From Agromyces mediolanus (lineage in GTDB: Bacteria; Actinomycetota; Actinomycetes; Actinomycetales; Microbacteriaceae): a stretch of DNA of 64,000 nucleotides. Position 1 is the stretch's first letter; each line of letters opens with the position of its first letter. Below are positions 1-10,824 of the stretch, piece after piece. The stretch lies in assembly GCF_014648575.1 (NCBI RefSeq), contig NZ_BMRJ01000001.1, positions 1,832,854 through 1,896,853 on the forward strand, read 5' to 3'. The notes below the pieces were generated by a model. It was not told where the DNA came from. It saw nothing but the letters and a program-made list of their open reading frames with translations, and did no database searches. The translations under genes and the position numbers were made by a program.

Positions 1-948
1 CGCCCAGTACCGCATCGAGTCGAGCGCGAGACGCACCGTCTGCTCCCGGCCGAAGTCGAGCGTGTTGCCGCACCCGGTCGTGTCGACGTAGCGGCCGTGC
101 GCGTCGTGCCGATAGTAGGCGGCGTTGTCGATGCCGCGGAAGCTGTACGTCGGCCCCTCGCGGTGCTCCTCCGCAGTGTGGTTGTAGACGACGTCGAGCA
201 CGAGCTCGAGGCCCGCCTCGTGCAGGCGCCGCACCATCCCCGCGAACTCGCGTCGCACCCCCGCAGCGCCCTCCGCCTGCGCCGCCGCGCTCGCGTACGC
301 GCCGTGCGGCGCGAAGAAGCCGAGCGTGTTGTAGCCCCAGGCGTTCACCCGCCCCTGCCGGACGAGCCGCTCCTCCGAGACGAAGGCGTGCACGGGCAGC
401 AGCTCGACCGTCGTCACCCCGAGATCGCGCAGGTAGTCGAGCGAGGCGTCGTGCGCGAGCCCGGCGTAGGTGCCGCGCAACGCCTCGGGCACCGCCGGAT
501 TGCGCTTACTGAAGCCGCGCACGTGGGTCTCGTACACGACGGTGCGATCGAGCGGGATCCGAGGCGCGGCCACGCCGCCCCACTCGAAGCCGTCGCCGTC
601 GCCCAAGCGGCCGAGCGCGACCCCGCGCCAGGACCCGGCGTCGGCGCGCACCAGCCCCCGCGCGTAGGGGTCGAGCAGATCGTGCACGGGGTTGAAGGCG
701 TGCTCCACGCCGGCCGGCCCGTCCACCCGGATCGCATACCGCGCGCCGGGCGTGAGCGCGCCCGAACGCCCCGACCAGACACCGTGCTCGTCGCGCTCCA
801 GCGCGACCCGGTCGACCGCCCACTCCAGATCCCCGTCGTCGAAGACGACGAGCTCCACCGCCGAGGCATGCGCCGACCAGATGCGCACCGCACCGCCGTC
901 GACGCCGGGGGAGGCGCCGAGCTCGCGCAGGGGATCGGGGGCCGACAT
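1..948 (-). CDS. glgX: glycogen debranching enzyme GlgX, N-terminal part (runs off window)
   Basis: Isoamylase-type GH13 enzyme that hydrolyses alpha-1,6 branches of glycogen in the cytoplasm. I translated the minus strand from the ATG at 948; the frame is open for 316 codons to base 1, so the C-terminal half lies outside. Visible landmarks are an N-terminal beta domain, the stretch YETHVRGFSKRNP near residue 137, GYNTLGFFAPHGAY near residue 205, and GH13 region I (LVLDVVYNHT) near residues 251-258, followed by a conserved GCGNTLDF stretch. The start is supported by a -10-like TACTGT at 961-956, seven bases before the ATG, implying a leaderless transcript. It is divergent from the cysteine desulfurase gene. 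TreZ/TreX-type relatives are possible, but the GlgX/TreX motif set fits best. Confidence 0.9.
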   Translation of the reverse strand, partial: MSAPDPLRELGASPGVDGGAVRIWSAHASAVELVVFDDGDLEWAVDRVALERDEHGVWSGRSGALTPGARYAIRVDGPAGVEHAFNPVHDLLDPYARGLVRADAGSWRGVALGRLGDGDGFEWGGVAAPRIPLDRTVVYETHVRGFSKRNPAVPEALRGTYAGLAHDASLDYLRDLGVTTVELLPVHAFVSEERLVRQGRVNAWGYNTLGFFAPHGAYASAAAQAEGAAGVRREFAGMVRRLHEAGLELVLDVVYNHTAEEHREGPTYSFRGIDNAAYYRHDAHGRYVDTTGCGNTLDFGREQTVRLALDSMRYWA

Positions 949-968
949 GCGATCTACAGTAGTTCGTG
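949..968. promoter_or_regulatory. shared symmetric -10 region for divergent glgX and cysteine desulfurase genes
   Basis: The odd palindrome CTACAGTAG at 954-962 reads as TACAGT (955-960) on the plus strand and TACTGT (961-956) on the minus strand. Each hexamer lies 5-7 bases before a potential start codon (GTG 966 on plus, ATG 948 on minus). One element could therefore act as the -10 box for both directions. Confidence 0.5.
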
Positions 969-1001
969 GACCACATGCCACCGGCAGGAGAGGAGAGCGG
1001 C

Positions 1002-2225
1002 GTGCCCGTCTACCTCGACCATGCCGCGACGACCCCCATGCGGCCCGAAGCCGTCGCCGCACTCACCGCCGCGCTCGCCACGGTCGGCAACCCGGCGTCG
1101 ATCCACAGCGCCGGCCAGCGCGCCAAACGCTCCCTCGAGGAGTCCCGCGCCGTCGTCGCCGCGACCCTCGACGCCGACCCCATCGAGCTCGTCTTCACCG
1201 GGAACGGCACCGAGGCGATCAACCTCGCCATCAAAGGCCTCTACTGGCAGCGTCAGCACGACGCCGTCAGGCCGCGGATCGTGCTGCCCGCCGGCGAGCA
1301 CCACGCCACCCTCGACACCGTCGAATGGCTCGCCGCCCACGAGGGCGCAGAGATCGTCGAGCTCCCGGTCGACGAGCTCGGCCGCCTCGACATCGACGCG
1401 CTCGCCGCGGAGCTCGAGGCCGACGCCGGGCGGATCGCACTCGTCACGATGCTCTGGGCGAACAACGAGGTGGGCACGGTGCAGTCGGTGGCCCGGGTCG
1501 CCGAGCTGACGGCCGCTGCGGGCGTGCCGCTCCACCTCGACGCGGTCGCGGCCTACGGGCAGTTGCCCGTCGGCCTTCACGCCTTGCGCCGCGAGACGGG
1601 CGCCAAGCCGGGCGAGGGACTCGTCGCGATCAGCGTCTCGGCGCACAAGATCGGCGGACCGGCCGGCATCGGCGCCCTCGTGCTCGACCGCACCGGACGT
1701 ATCGAGCCGCTCATCCACGGCGGCGGACAGCAGCGGCGGGTGCGCTCGGGCACGCAGGATGTCGCGGCGGCGGCGTCCTTCGCGGCCGCCGCGGAGACGG
1801 TGGCGCTCCGGCTCGAGGACGACGCCGCCCGCATGGCGGCGCTCCGCGACCGGCTCATCGAGGGCGTCGCCGAGGCGGTGCCCAGTGCGGTGCTGTCGGG
1901 CGACCCCGCGCCCGCCGGCCGCCTGCCCGGAAACGCGCACTTCGCCTTCCCGGGCTGCGAGGGCGATTCGCTGCTCTTCCTCCTCGACGCCGCCGGCGTC
2001 GCGGTCTCGACCGGCTCGGCATGCCAGGCCGGGGTTCCCGAGCCCTCCCACGTGCTGCTCGCGATGGGCCGCAGCGAGAGCGAGGCGCGCGGTGCGCTCC
2101 GCATCACCCTCGGCCACGACTCGAGCGAGGCCGACGTCGACGCCTTCCTCGCGGCGCTGCCGGCGGCCCACGAGCGGGCGGCCAAGGCCGGGCTCGCCGC
2201 CCGCCGCACCTCCTTCGATCGCTGA
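1002..2225 (+). CDS. cysteine desulfurase (NifS/IscS-type, PLP-dependent)
   Basis: Removes sulfur from L-cysteine as an enzyme persulfide, here probably feeding the tRNA thiouridylase MnmA encoded next to it and iron-sulfur assembly. The chain opens with VYLDHAATTPM, typical of the family; the PLP lysine is in SVSAHKIGGPAG (K216) and the persulfide cysteine in STGSACQAG (C341). Its 407 residues are the usual length. I chose GTG at 1002 because AGGAG (991-995) sits six bases upstream. An in-frame GTG at 966, directly downstream of a TACAGT -10, would add 12 residues as a leaderless start. 84 bases separate it from mnmA, which has its own -10 box. Confidence 0.93.
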   Translation: MPVYLDHAATTPMRPEAVAALTAALATVGNPASIHSAGQRAKRSLEESRAVVAATLDADPIELVFTGNGTEAINLAIKGLYWQRQHDAVRPRIVLPAGEHHATLDTVEWLAAHEGAEIVELPVDELGRLDIDALAAELEADAGRIALVTMLWANNEVGTVQSVARVAELTAAAGVPLHLDAVAAYGQLPVGLHALRRETGAKPGEGLVAISVSAHKIGGPAGIGALVLDRTGRIEPLIHGGGQQRRVRSGTQDVAAAASFAAAAETVALRLEDDAARMAALRDRLIEGVAEAVPSAVLSGDPAPAGRLPGNAHFAFPGCEGDSLLFLLDAAGVAVSTGSACQAGVPEPSHVLLAMGRSESEARGALRITLGHDSSEADVDAFLAALPAAHERAAKAGLAARRTSFDR

Positions 2226-2296
2226 GGCCGGCGCGCGGCATCCGTGCCGAGCCCGACCGATCCGCGCCATCCGGCCGCCGCCCAGCCGTGACTTCG

Positions 2297-2302
2297 TAGA
2301 CT
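2297..2302 (+). promoter_or_regulatory. -10 box TAGACT of mnmA (leaderless spacing)
   Basis: TAGACT is followed by seven bases and the ATG at 2310, so transcription would begin at or within a base or two of the start codon. Confidence 0.5.
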
Positions 2303-2309
2303 GGGACGC

Positions 2310-3449
2310 ATGCGAGTGCTAGCAGCCATGTCCGGGGGCGTCGACAGCGCCGTCGCCGCGGCGCGCGCGGTCGAGGCCGGCCACGACGTCGTCGGCGTGC
2401 ACCTCGCGCTCAGCCGCATGCCGGGCACGCTCCGTACCGGCAGTCGCGGCTGCTGCACGATCGAGGACTCGATGGACGCCCAGCGCGTCGCGAACCTGTT
2501 GGAGATCCCGTACTACGTCTGGGACTTCTCCGAGCGCTTCAAGGAGGACGTCGTCGACGACTTCGTCGCCGAGTACACCGCCGGGCGCACGCCGAACCCC
2601 TGCATGCGCTGCAACGAGCGCATCAAGTTCGCCGCGCTGCTCGAGAAGGCGCTCGCGCTCGGCTTCGACGCCGTCGTCACCGGCCACTACGCGAAGGTGC
2701 TGCCGGGCGCCTCGGGCGAGCTGGAGCTGCATCGCGCGAGCGCCGAGGCCAAGGACCAGAGCTACGTGCTCGGCGTGCTCACTGCGGAGCAGCTCGCGCA
2801 CGCCTGGTTCCCGCTCGGCGACACCCCGTCGAAGGAGCTCGTGCGCCAGGAGGCGGAGCGACGCGGGCTCGCGGTCGCGCGCAAGCCCGACTCCTACGAC
2901 ATCTGCTTCATCCCCGACGGCGACACCAAGGGCTGGCTCGCCGATCGCGTGGGCGAGACCCCCGGCGACATCGTCGACCGCACCGGCGCCGTCGTCGGCA
3001 GCCACGACGGCGCGCACGCGTACACGGTCGGCCAGCGCCGCGGCCTCCGCCTCGGCACGCCGGCGCCCGACGGGCGGCCCCGCTTCGTGCTCGAGGTGCG
3101 GCCGAAGGAGAACACCGTCGTCGTCGGCCCGAAGGAGGCGCTCGCCACGGCCGAGATCGCCGGGTCGCGGTTCAGCTGGGCCGGGCTCGACCCCGTCGCC
3201 TCCGGGCTCGTCGCCGCCGACGGCGAGGACTTCGACTGCGAGGTGCAGATCCGGGCGCACGCCGACCCGGTGCCCGCGGTCGCCCGCATCGATCGCGACG
3301 ACGACGGCTCGGCGGAGCTCGTGGTGCGCCCCGCGCAGCCGCTCGACGGCGTCGCGCCCGGCCAGACGGCCGTCGTGTACGTCGGCACGCGGGTGCTCGG
3401 GCAGTGCACCATCGACCGCACGGTCAGCGCCGTCCCGGTCGGCGCGTAG
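2310..3449 (+). CDS. mnmA: tRNA-specific 2-thiouridylase MnmA
   Basis: Catalyses ATP-dependent 2-thiolation of the wobble uridine 34 of tRNA-Lys, -Glu and -Gln. The PP-loop motif MSGGVDSAV is at residues 7-15. The two catalytic cysteines are in PNPCMRC (about residue 99) and in [10 protein letters not shown] (about residue 198). The 379 residues match the family. No Shine-Dalgarno sequence precedes the ATG; instead TAGACT lies seven bases upstream, so the message is probably leaderless. The upstream cysteine desulfurase is the expected sulfur donor, and the APH-like gene starts directly at the next base after the stop. Confidence 0.96.
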   Translation: MRVLAAMSGGVDSAVAAARAVEAGHDVVGVHLALSRMPGTLRTGSRGCCTIEDSMDAQRVANLLEIPYYVWDFSERFKEDVVDDFVAEYTAGRTPNPCMRCNERIKFAALLEKALALGFDAVVTGHYAKVLPGASGELELHRASAEAKDQSYVLGVLTAEQLAHAWFPLGDTPSKELVRQEAERRGLAVARKPDSYDICFIPDGDTKGWLADRVGETPGDIVDRTGAVVGSHDGAHAYTVGQRRGLRLGTPAPDGRPRFVLEVRPKENTVVVGPKEALATAEIAGSRFSWAGLDPVASGLVAADGEDFDCEVQIRAHADPVPAVARIDRDDDGSAELVVRPAQPLDGVAPGQTAVVYVGTRVLGQCTIDRTVSAVPVGA

Positions 3450-4196
3450 ATGGGCGAACCCGAGCTCGCGGGCCAGCGACCCGAGGCCGAGGTCGTGCGG
3501 CCGGCGAAGGTGCTCGAGCTCGCCGCAGGACGCCCGACGACCCCGCTGTGGCGGAACGAGGCGGGCGGACTGACCTTCCGCATCGAGGGCGAGCGCGCGA
3601 GCGTCGTGAAGTGGAACCCGCCCGGCTCGGGCGAGTCGCTCGCCGACGAGGCCGAGCGGCTGCGCTGGCTCGCGGGCCGGCTGCCGGCGCCGCAGGTACT
3701 CGAGGTGGGAGCGGATGCCTCCGGCGAATGGCTGCTGAGCGAGGCCATCCCTGCCCGGTCCGCCGTCGACGAGCGCTGGCTGGCCGAGCCGGGCGCCGCG
3801 GTGCGGGCGATCGCGGAGGGGCTCCGGCGGCTGCACGCGCTCGAGCTGGCCGACTGCCCGTACGACTGGGGCGTCGCGCACCGGCTCGACGTCCTGCGCC
3901 GCGACGGCCTGCCGGTGCCGGCGGAGCTGCGCGACCCGCCGCCGGTCGAGCCCGTCGTCTGCCACGGCGATCCGTGCGCGCCGAACACGCTGCTCGGCGA
4001 CGACGGCCGCTTCGCGGCGATCGTCGATGCGGCCAGGCTCGGCGTCGCGGACCGCTGGGCCGACCTCGCGGTGGCGAGCCTGAGCCTCGACTGGAACTAC
4101 GGGCCGGGCTGGCAGCCGACGTTCTTCGCCGCGTACGGCGTCGAGCCCGACGAGCCACGGCTCGCCTACTACCGCGCCCTCTGGGACGCCGAGTGA
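3450..4196 (+). CDS. aminoglycoside 3'-phosphotransferase-like kinase
   Basis: Protein kinase-fold small-molecule phosphotransferase of the APH family, 248 residues. The catalytic loop reads VVCHGDPCAPNTLL (HGDxxxxN, about residues 170-183), followed by IVDAARLGVADRWADLA, the metal-binding Asp segment; both resemble APH(3') enzymes more than choline kinases. The ATG abuts the TAG stop of mnmA with no spacer and no Shine-Dalgarno site, so translation probably depends on termination-reinitiation. Such chromosomal homologues need not confer resistance; the natural substrate cannot be read from the sequence. Confidence 0.8.
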   Translation: MGEPELAGQRPEAEVVRPAKVLELAAGRPTTPLWRNEAGGLTFRIEGERASVVKWNPPGSGESLADEAERLRWLAGRLPAPQVLEVGADASGEWLLSEAIPARSAVDERWLAEPGAAVRAIAEGLRRLHALELADCPYDWGVAHRLDVLRRDGLPVPAELRDPPPVEPVVCHGDPCAPNTLLGDDGRFAAIVDAARLGVADRWADLAVASLSLDWNYGPGWQPTFFAAYGVEPDEPRLAYYRALWDAE

Positions 4197-4213
4197 GTGT
4201 CGCCGGTCCTCCG

Positions 4214-6637
<2,424 letters not shown>

Positions 6638-6675
6638 ACTGGCAGGCATCCCCGTCACGACACGTTCGGAGCAGC

Positions 6676-6978
6676 ATGCCTGAAATCAGTGCGGAGCAGG
6701 TCGCCCATCTGGCGAACCTCGCTCGCATCGCGCTCACCGAGGAGGAGATCGCGCACCTCACCACCGAGCTCGGCCAGATCATGCAGGCCGTCGAGCAGGT
6801 GAACCAGGTCGCGACCCCCGACGTCCCGCCGACGAGCCACCCGATCCCGATGCAGAACGTCTTCCGCGCCGATGTGGTGACCGACGACGTGCTGAGCCCC
6901 GAGCAGGCGCTCTCCGGCGCGCCCGAGCGCGACGGCGACCGCTTCGTGGTCTCCGCGATCCTGGGGGAGGAGCAGTGA
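6676..6978 (+). CDS. gatC: Asp-tRNA(Asn)/Glu-tRNA(Gln) amidotransferase subunit C
   Basis: Small subunit (100 residues) of the heterotrimeric amidotransferase that converts misacylated Glu-tRNA(Gln), and in some species Asp-tRNA(Asn), to the correct aminoacyl-tRNA. The sequence has the family helix '[21 protein letters not shown]' character at residues 3-23 and a C-terminal [12 protein letters not shown]. GatC wraps around the GatA-GatB interface as a chaperone-like belt. A GGAGC stretch precedes the ATG. The stop overlaps the gatA start by four bases (GTGA), indicating translational coupling. Confidence 0.95.
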   Translation: MPEISAEQVAHLANLARIALTEEEIAHLTTELGQIMQAVEQVNQVATPDVPPTSHPIPMQNVFRADVVTDDVLSPEQALSGAPERDGDRFVVSAILGEEQ

Positions 6979-8516
6979 GCCACTCCGACGAGCTGATCCG
7001 TCTCAGCGCCGCCGAGCTCGCCCGCCGCCTCGGTCGCGGCGAGGTGAGCTCCGTCGAGGCGACGCAGGCGCACCTCGACCGCATCGCCGCCGTCGACGGC
7101 GCCGTGCACGCCTTCCTCCACGTGAACGCGGAGGGCGCCCTGCGCGCCGCCGCCGAGGTCGACCGGGCCCGTGCCGCGGGCGAGTCGCTCGGCGAGCTCG
7201 CCGGCGTGCCCATCGCCATCAAGGACGTGCTCGTGACCGAGGGCATGCCCTCGACGTCCGGCTCGAAGATCCTCGAGGGCTGGATCCCGCCGTACGACGC
7301 CACCCCCGTGCGCAAGGTCCGCGAGGCGGGCCTCGTGCCGCTCGGCAAGACGAACATGGACGAGTTCGCGATGGGCTCCTCCACCGAGCACTCGGCCTAC
7401 GGCCCGACGCACAACCCGTGGGACCTCGACCGCATCCCCGGCGGCTCGGGCGGCGGCTCCGCCGCCTCCGTCGCGGCCTTCGAGGCGCCGCTCGCCCTCG
7501 GCAGCGACACGGGCGGCTCGATCCGACAGCCCGCGCACGTGACCGGCACGGTCGGCGTGAAGCCCACCTACGGCGCTGTGAGCCGCTACGGCTCGATCGC
7601 CCTGGCCTCCTCGCTCGACCAGATCGGGCCCGTCACCCGCACGGTGCTCGACGCGGCGCTGCTGCAGGATGTCATCGCGGGCCACGACCCGCACGACTCC
7701 ACCTCGATCGCCGAGCCCTGGCCCTCGATGGCCGAGGCGGTGCGCCGGGCCGACGTGCAGGGCCTGCGCATCGGCGTCGTCAAGGAACTCGACACCGACG
7801 GCTTCCAGGCCGGCGTCCGTCAGCGCTTCCACGAGTCGCTCGAACTGCTCGAGCGCAACGGCGCCGAGATCGTCGAGGTCGAGGCACCGAACTTCGAGCA
7901 CGCGATCGCCGCGTACTACCTCATCCTGCCCGCCGAGGCCTCCTCGAACCTCGCGAAGTTCGACTCGGTGCGCTTCGGCCTCCGGGTGACTCCGCAGGGC
8001 GGCGGCACGGTCGAGCAGGTCATGGCGGCGAGCCGCGAGGCGGGCTTCGGCCCCGAGGTCAAGCGCCGCATCATCCTCGGCACCTACGCCCTCTCGGCCG
8101 GCTACTACGACGCCTACTACGGCAGCGCCCAGAAGGTGCGCACCCTCGTGCAGCGCGACTTCGACCAGGCCTTCGCGAAGGTCGACGTGCTCGCCACGCC
8201 GACCGCGCCGACGACGGCCTTCAAGCTCGGCGAGAAGCTCGACGACCCGCTCGCGATGTACCTGAACGACATCGCGACCATCCCGGCGAACCTCGCCGGC
8301 GTGCCCGGCATCTCGCTCCCCGCCGGCCTCGCGCCGGAGGACGGCCTGCCCGTCGGCATCCAGTTCCTCGCCCCGGCCCGCCAGGACGCCCGCCTCTACA
8401 ACGTCGGCGGCGCCCTCGAGCGGCTGCTCGAGGCGGAGTGGGGCGGCCCGCTGATCGCGAAGGCCCCCGACCTCTCGACCCACGAGCTCACCGCGACCGA
8501 GGAGGGCGCACTCTGA
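6975..8516 (+). CDS. gatA: glutamyl-tRNA(Gln) amidotransferase subunit A
   Basis: Amidase-signature glutaminase that releases ammonia from glutamine for GatB. Catalytic Lys-cisSer-Ser triad: the lysine is in [10 protein letters not shown] (about residue 81), the cis-serine in the glycine-rich GGSGGGSAA (about residue 156), and the nucleophile in [11 protein letters not shown] (about residue 180). The 513 residues are slightly longer than average. The GTG start overlaps the gatC stop, and the stop overlaps the gatB start by one base (TGATG), so the three subunits form one coupled operon. Confidence 0.96.
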   Translation: MSHSDELIRLSAAELARRLGRGEVSSVEATQAHLDRIAAVDGAVHAFLHVNAEGALRAAAEVDRARAAGESLGELAGVPIAIKDVLVTEGMPSTSGSKILEGWIPPYDATPVRKVREAGLVPLGKTNMDEFAMGSSTEHSAYGPTHNPWDLDRIPGGSGGGSAASVAAFEAPLALGSDTGGSIRQPAHVTGTVGVKPTYGAVSRYGSIALASSLDQIGPVTRTVLDAALLQDVIAGHDPHDSTSIAEPWPSMAEAVRRADVQGLRIGVVKELDTDGFQAGVRQRFHESLELLERNGAEIVEVEAPNFEHAIAAYYLILPAEASSNLAKFDSVRFGLRVTPQGGGTVEQVMAASREAGFGPEVKRRIILGTYALSAGYYDAYYGSAQKVRTLVQRDFDQAFAKVDVLATPTAPTTAFKLGEKLDDPLAMYLNDIATIPANLAGVPGISLPAGLAPEDGLPVGIQFLAPARQDARLYNVGGALERLLEAEWGGPLIAKAPDLSTHELTATEEGAL

Positions 8517-10036
8517 TGGCGCGCGTCGAACTGATGGACTACGAGCAGGCGCTCGAGCTCTTCGAGCCGGTGATCGGCCTCGAGGTGCATGTCGAGCTCA
8601 ACACCGAGACGAAGATGTTCTCGCCCGCCCCGAACCCGGCGAACGAGAAGTACCACGGCGCGGCGCCGAACACGCTCGTGTCGCCGGTCTGCCTCGGGCT
8701 GCCCGGCTCGCTGCCGGTCGTCAACGGCGAGGCGGTCGAGAAGTCGATCTCGCTCGGCCTCGCCCTGGGCTGCTCGATCGCCGAGTCGAGCCGCTTCGCC
8801 CGCAAGAACTATTTCTACCCGGACCTCGCGAAGAACTACCAGATCTCGCAGTACGACGAGCCGATCGCGTTCGACGGCGAGGTCGAGGTTGAGCTCGCCG
8901 ACGGCCGTACCTTCCAGGTGCCGATCGAGCGGGCGCACATGGAGGAAGACGCGGGCAAGCTCACGCACGTCGGCGGCGCCACTGGCCGCATCCAGGGCGC
9001 CGAGTACTCGCTCGTGGACTACAACCGTGCCGGCGTCCCGCTCGTCGAGATCGTCACCCGGCCGATCTTCGGCGCCGAGGGCGACGCGCCCGAGCTCGCC
9101 AAGGCCTACGTGTCGACGATCCGCGACATCGCGATCTCGCTCGGCATCTCCGAGGCCCGCATGGAGCGCGGCAACCTGCGCTGCGACGCGAACGTGTCGC
9201 TGCGTCCGCGGGGCGCCGAGCAGCTCGGCACCCGCACTGAGACGAAGAACGTGAACTCCTTCCGTTCGATCGAGCGGGCGGTGCGCTACGAGATCCAGCG
9301 GCAGGCGGCGATCCTCGCGAAGGGCGGCGCGATCACGCAGGAGACCCGGCACTGGCACGAGGACACGGGCACCACGAGCCCTGGCCGCCCCAAGTCCGAC
9401 GCCGACGACTACCGGTACTTCCCCGAGCCCGACCTGGTGCCCGTGGTCCCGTCGCCCGAGCGCGTGGCCGAGCTGCGCGACGCGCTGCCCGAGCCGCCGG
9501 CGGCCCGCCGTCGCCGGCTCAAGGCCGAGTGGAGCTTCACCGACCTCGAGTTCCAGGACGTCGTGAACGGCGGCCTGCTGAACGAGGTCGCGGCCACGGT
9601 CGCCGCCGGTGCGAGCCCCGCCGCCGCCCGCAAGTGGTGGACGGGCGAGCTCACCCGACTCGCGAACGCGAGCGAGACGGATGCCGCGTCGCTGGCCTCG
9701 CCCGAGCACGTCGCCGAACTCGCCGCCCTCGTCGAGGCCGGCACGCTCACCGACCGTCTCGCCCGCCAGGTGCTCGAGGGGGTCGTGGCCGGCGAGGGCT
9801 CGCCGCAGCAGATCGTCGACGCCCGCGGGCTCGCCGTCGTCTCCGACGACGGCGCCCTCATCGCGGCGATCGACGAGGCGCTCGCGGCGCAGCCCGATGT
9901 GCTCGCGAAGATCCGCGACGGCAAGGTGCAGGCCGCCGGTGCGGTCATCGGCGCCGTCATGAAGGCGATGCAGGGCAAGGCGGATGCCGCACGCGTCCGC
10001 GAGCTTGTGCTCGAGCGCGCGGCCGCCGCGGAGTAG
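8516..10036 (+). CDS. gatB: Asp/Glu-tRNA amidotransferase subunit B
   Basis: Kinase-like subunit that phosphorylates the mischarged aminoacyl group and transfers ammonia to it. The N-terminal catalytic core begins [13 protein letters not shown] and contains [26 protein letters not shown] and [12 protein letters not shown]. The C-terminal YqeY-type tail domain (about 360-506) binds the tRNA elbow. The 506-residue length is normal. The ATG overlaps the gatA stop codon by one base. A strong hairpin follows 17 bases after the stop, closing the operon. Confidence 0.96.
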   Translation: MARVELMDYEQALELFEPVIGLEVHVELNTETKMFSPAPNPANEKYHGAAPNTLVSPVCLGLPGSLPVVNGEAVEKSISLGLALGCSIAESSRFARKNYFYPDLAKNYQISQYDEPIAFDGEVEVELADGRTFQVPIERAHMEEDAGKLTHVGGATGRIQGAEYSLVDYNRAGVPLVEIVTRPIFGAEGDAPELAKAYVSTIRDIAISLGISEARMERGNLRCDANVSLRPRGAEQLGTRTETKNVNSFRSIERAVRYEIQRQAAILAKGGAITQETRHWHEDTGTTSPGRPKSDADDYRYFPEPDLVPVVPSPERVAELRDALPEPPAARRRRLKAEWSFTDLEFQDVVNGGLLNEVAATVAAGASPAAARKWWTGELTRLANASETDAASLASPEHVAELAALVEAGTLTDRLARQVLEGVVAGEGSPQQIVDARGLAVVSDDGALIAAIDEALAAQPDVLAKIRDGKVQAAGAVIGAVMKAMQGKADAARVRELVLERAAAAE

Positions 10037-10053
10037 TCGCCGCACTCCCGCGG

Positions 10054-10083
10054 GAGCCGGTGCCGAGTCCTCGGCACCGGCTC
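10054..10083 (+). terminator. hairpin terminator after gatCAB
   Basis: Perfect 14-bp stem (GAGCCGGTGCCGAG at 10054-10067, complement at 10070-10083) around two bases. There is no T-tract, as is common in high-GC actinobacteria. Confidence 0.7.
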
Positions 10084-10145
10084 TCAGCCGTTTCGGGGCC
10101 GCGCTCGGTACGATCGCCTTCCCCACCAGGATTGACGAGGACAGC

Positions 10146-10781
10146 ATGGGATTCTTCGACCGACTCTTCGGCGCTCCCGAGGAGCGCCCCGCCGCCCAGC
10201 CCGCCCCGCGGGCCCGAGCCCTGAGCGACGACGAGCTCGCGGTCGAGCGCTACCGCTACCTGCTGCGCACGGCCCCGCCCGAGTCCATCGAGCAGGTGCA
10301 CGCCGAGGCCTTCGCGAAGCTCACGCCCGAGCAGCGCCAGCAGGTGTTCCAGGCCCTCAGCGAGCAGGCGCCGGCGGGGGAGCGCCTCGTGTCCGACGAG
10401 CCCAGCGCGCTCGCCCGGGCGGCCACGCGCCAGGAGCTCCGGGCTCCGGGCAGCATGGAGCGCGCGTTCCAGGGCGGCGGGCGCGGCGCGGCCGCCGCGG
10501 CGGGCGGTCCTTCGTTCGGACAGATGCTCGGCGGGTCCATGCTCGGCACCATTGCGGGCGTGGTGGTCGGCTCGGCGATCGCCCAGGCCTTCCTGCCCGA
10601 CCCCGGCGCGTTCGAGGCCGGTGGCGAGGGCTCGGCCGATCAGGGCGGCGACGCCGGGGCCGATCAGGGCGGTGACGCCGGCTCGGTCGATGCCTCGGGC
10701 GCGGATCAGGGCGGCTTCGGCGACGGCGGCTTCGGTGACTTCGGCGGCGGCGATTTCGGCGGCGGCGACTTCGGCTTCTGA
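10146..10781 (+). CDS. Gly/Asp/Phe-rich C-tail membrane protein, function unknown
   Basis: Conserved actinobacterial protein of 211 residues, sometimes mislabelled as a cation-transporting ATPase; it has no ATPase motif. Residues 1-105 form a charged, mostly helical domain starting MGFFDRLFG, with YRYLLRTAPPE and KLTPEQRQQVFQAL. A glycine-rich link leads to one likely membrane helix (MLGGSMLGTIAGVVVGSAIA, about 122-141). The tail holds two copies of the octapeptide ADQGGDAG followed by GGFGDGGFGDFGGGDF-like repeats. A -10-like TACGAT (10109-10114) and GAGGA shortly before the ATG support the start. The tail may bind metal or scaffold; that is speculation. Confidence 0.75.
   Translation: MGFFDRLFGAPEERPAAQPAPRARALSDDELAVERYRYLLRTAPPESIEQVHAEAFAKLTPEQRQQVFQALSEQAPAGERLVSDEPSALARAATRQELRAPGSMERAFQGGGRGAAAAAGGPSFGQMLGGSMLGTIAGVVVGSAIAQAFLPDPGAFEAGGEGSADQGGDAGADQGGDAGSVDASGADQGGFGDGGFGDFGGGDFGGGDFGF
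10628..10691 (+). repeat. 24-bp tandem repeat encoding ADQGGDAG
   Basis: Two near-identical 24-base units (each GCCGATCAGGGCGG followed by YGACGCCGGS) lie head to tail inside the Gly/Asp-rich tail. A shorter third copy (GCGGATCAGGGCGGC) starts near 10701. Confidence 0.6.
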
Positions 10782-10812
10782 CCGCCGGGCCGGCGATGTC
10801 GGCGGCGGGGGA

Positions 10813-10818
10813 TAGGGT
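10813..10818 (+). promoter_or_regulatory. -10 box TAGGGT of dinB (leaderless spacing)
   Basis: TAGGGT, then six bases, then the ATG at 10825. Confidence 0.5.
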
Positions 10819-10824
10819 CGCAGC

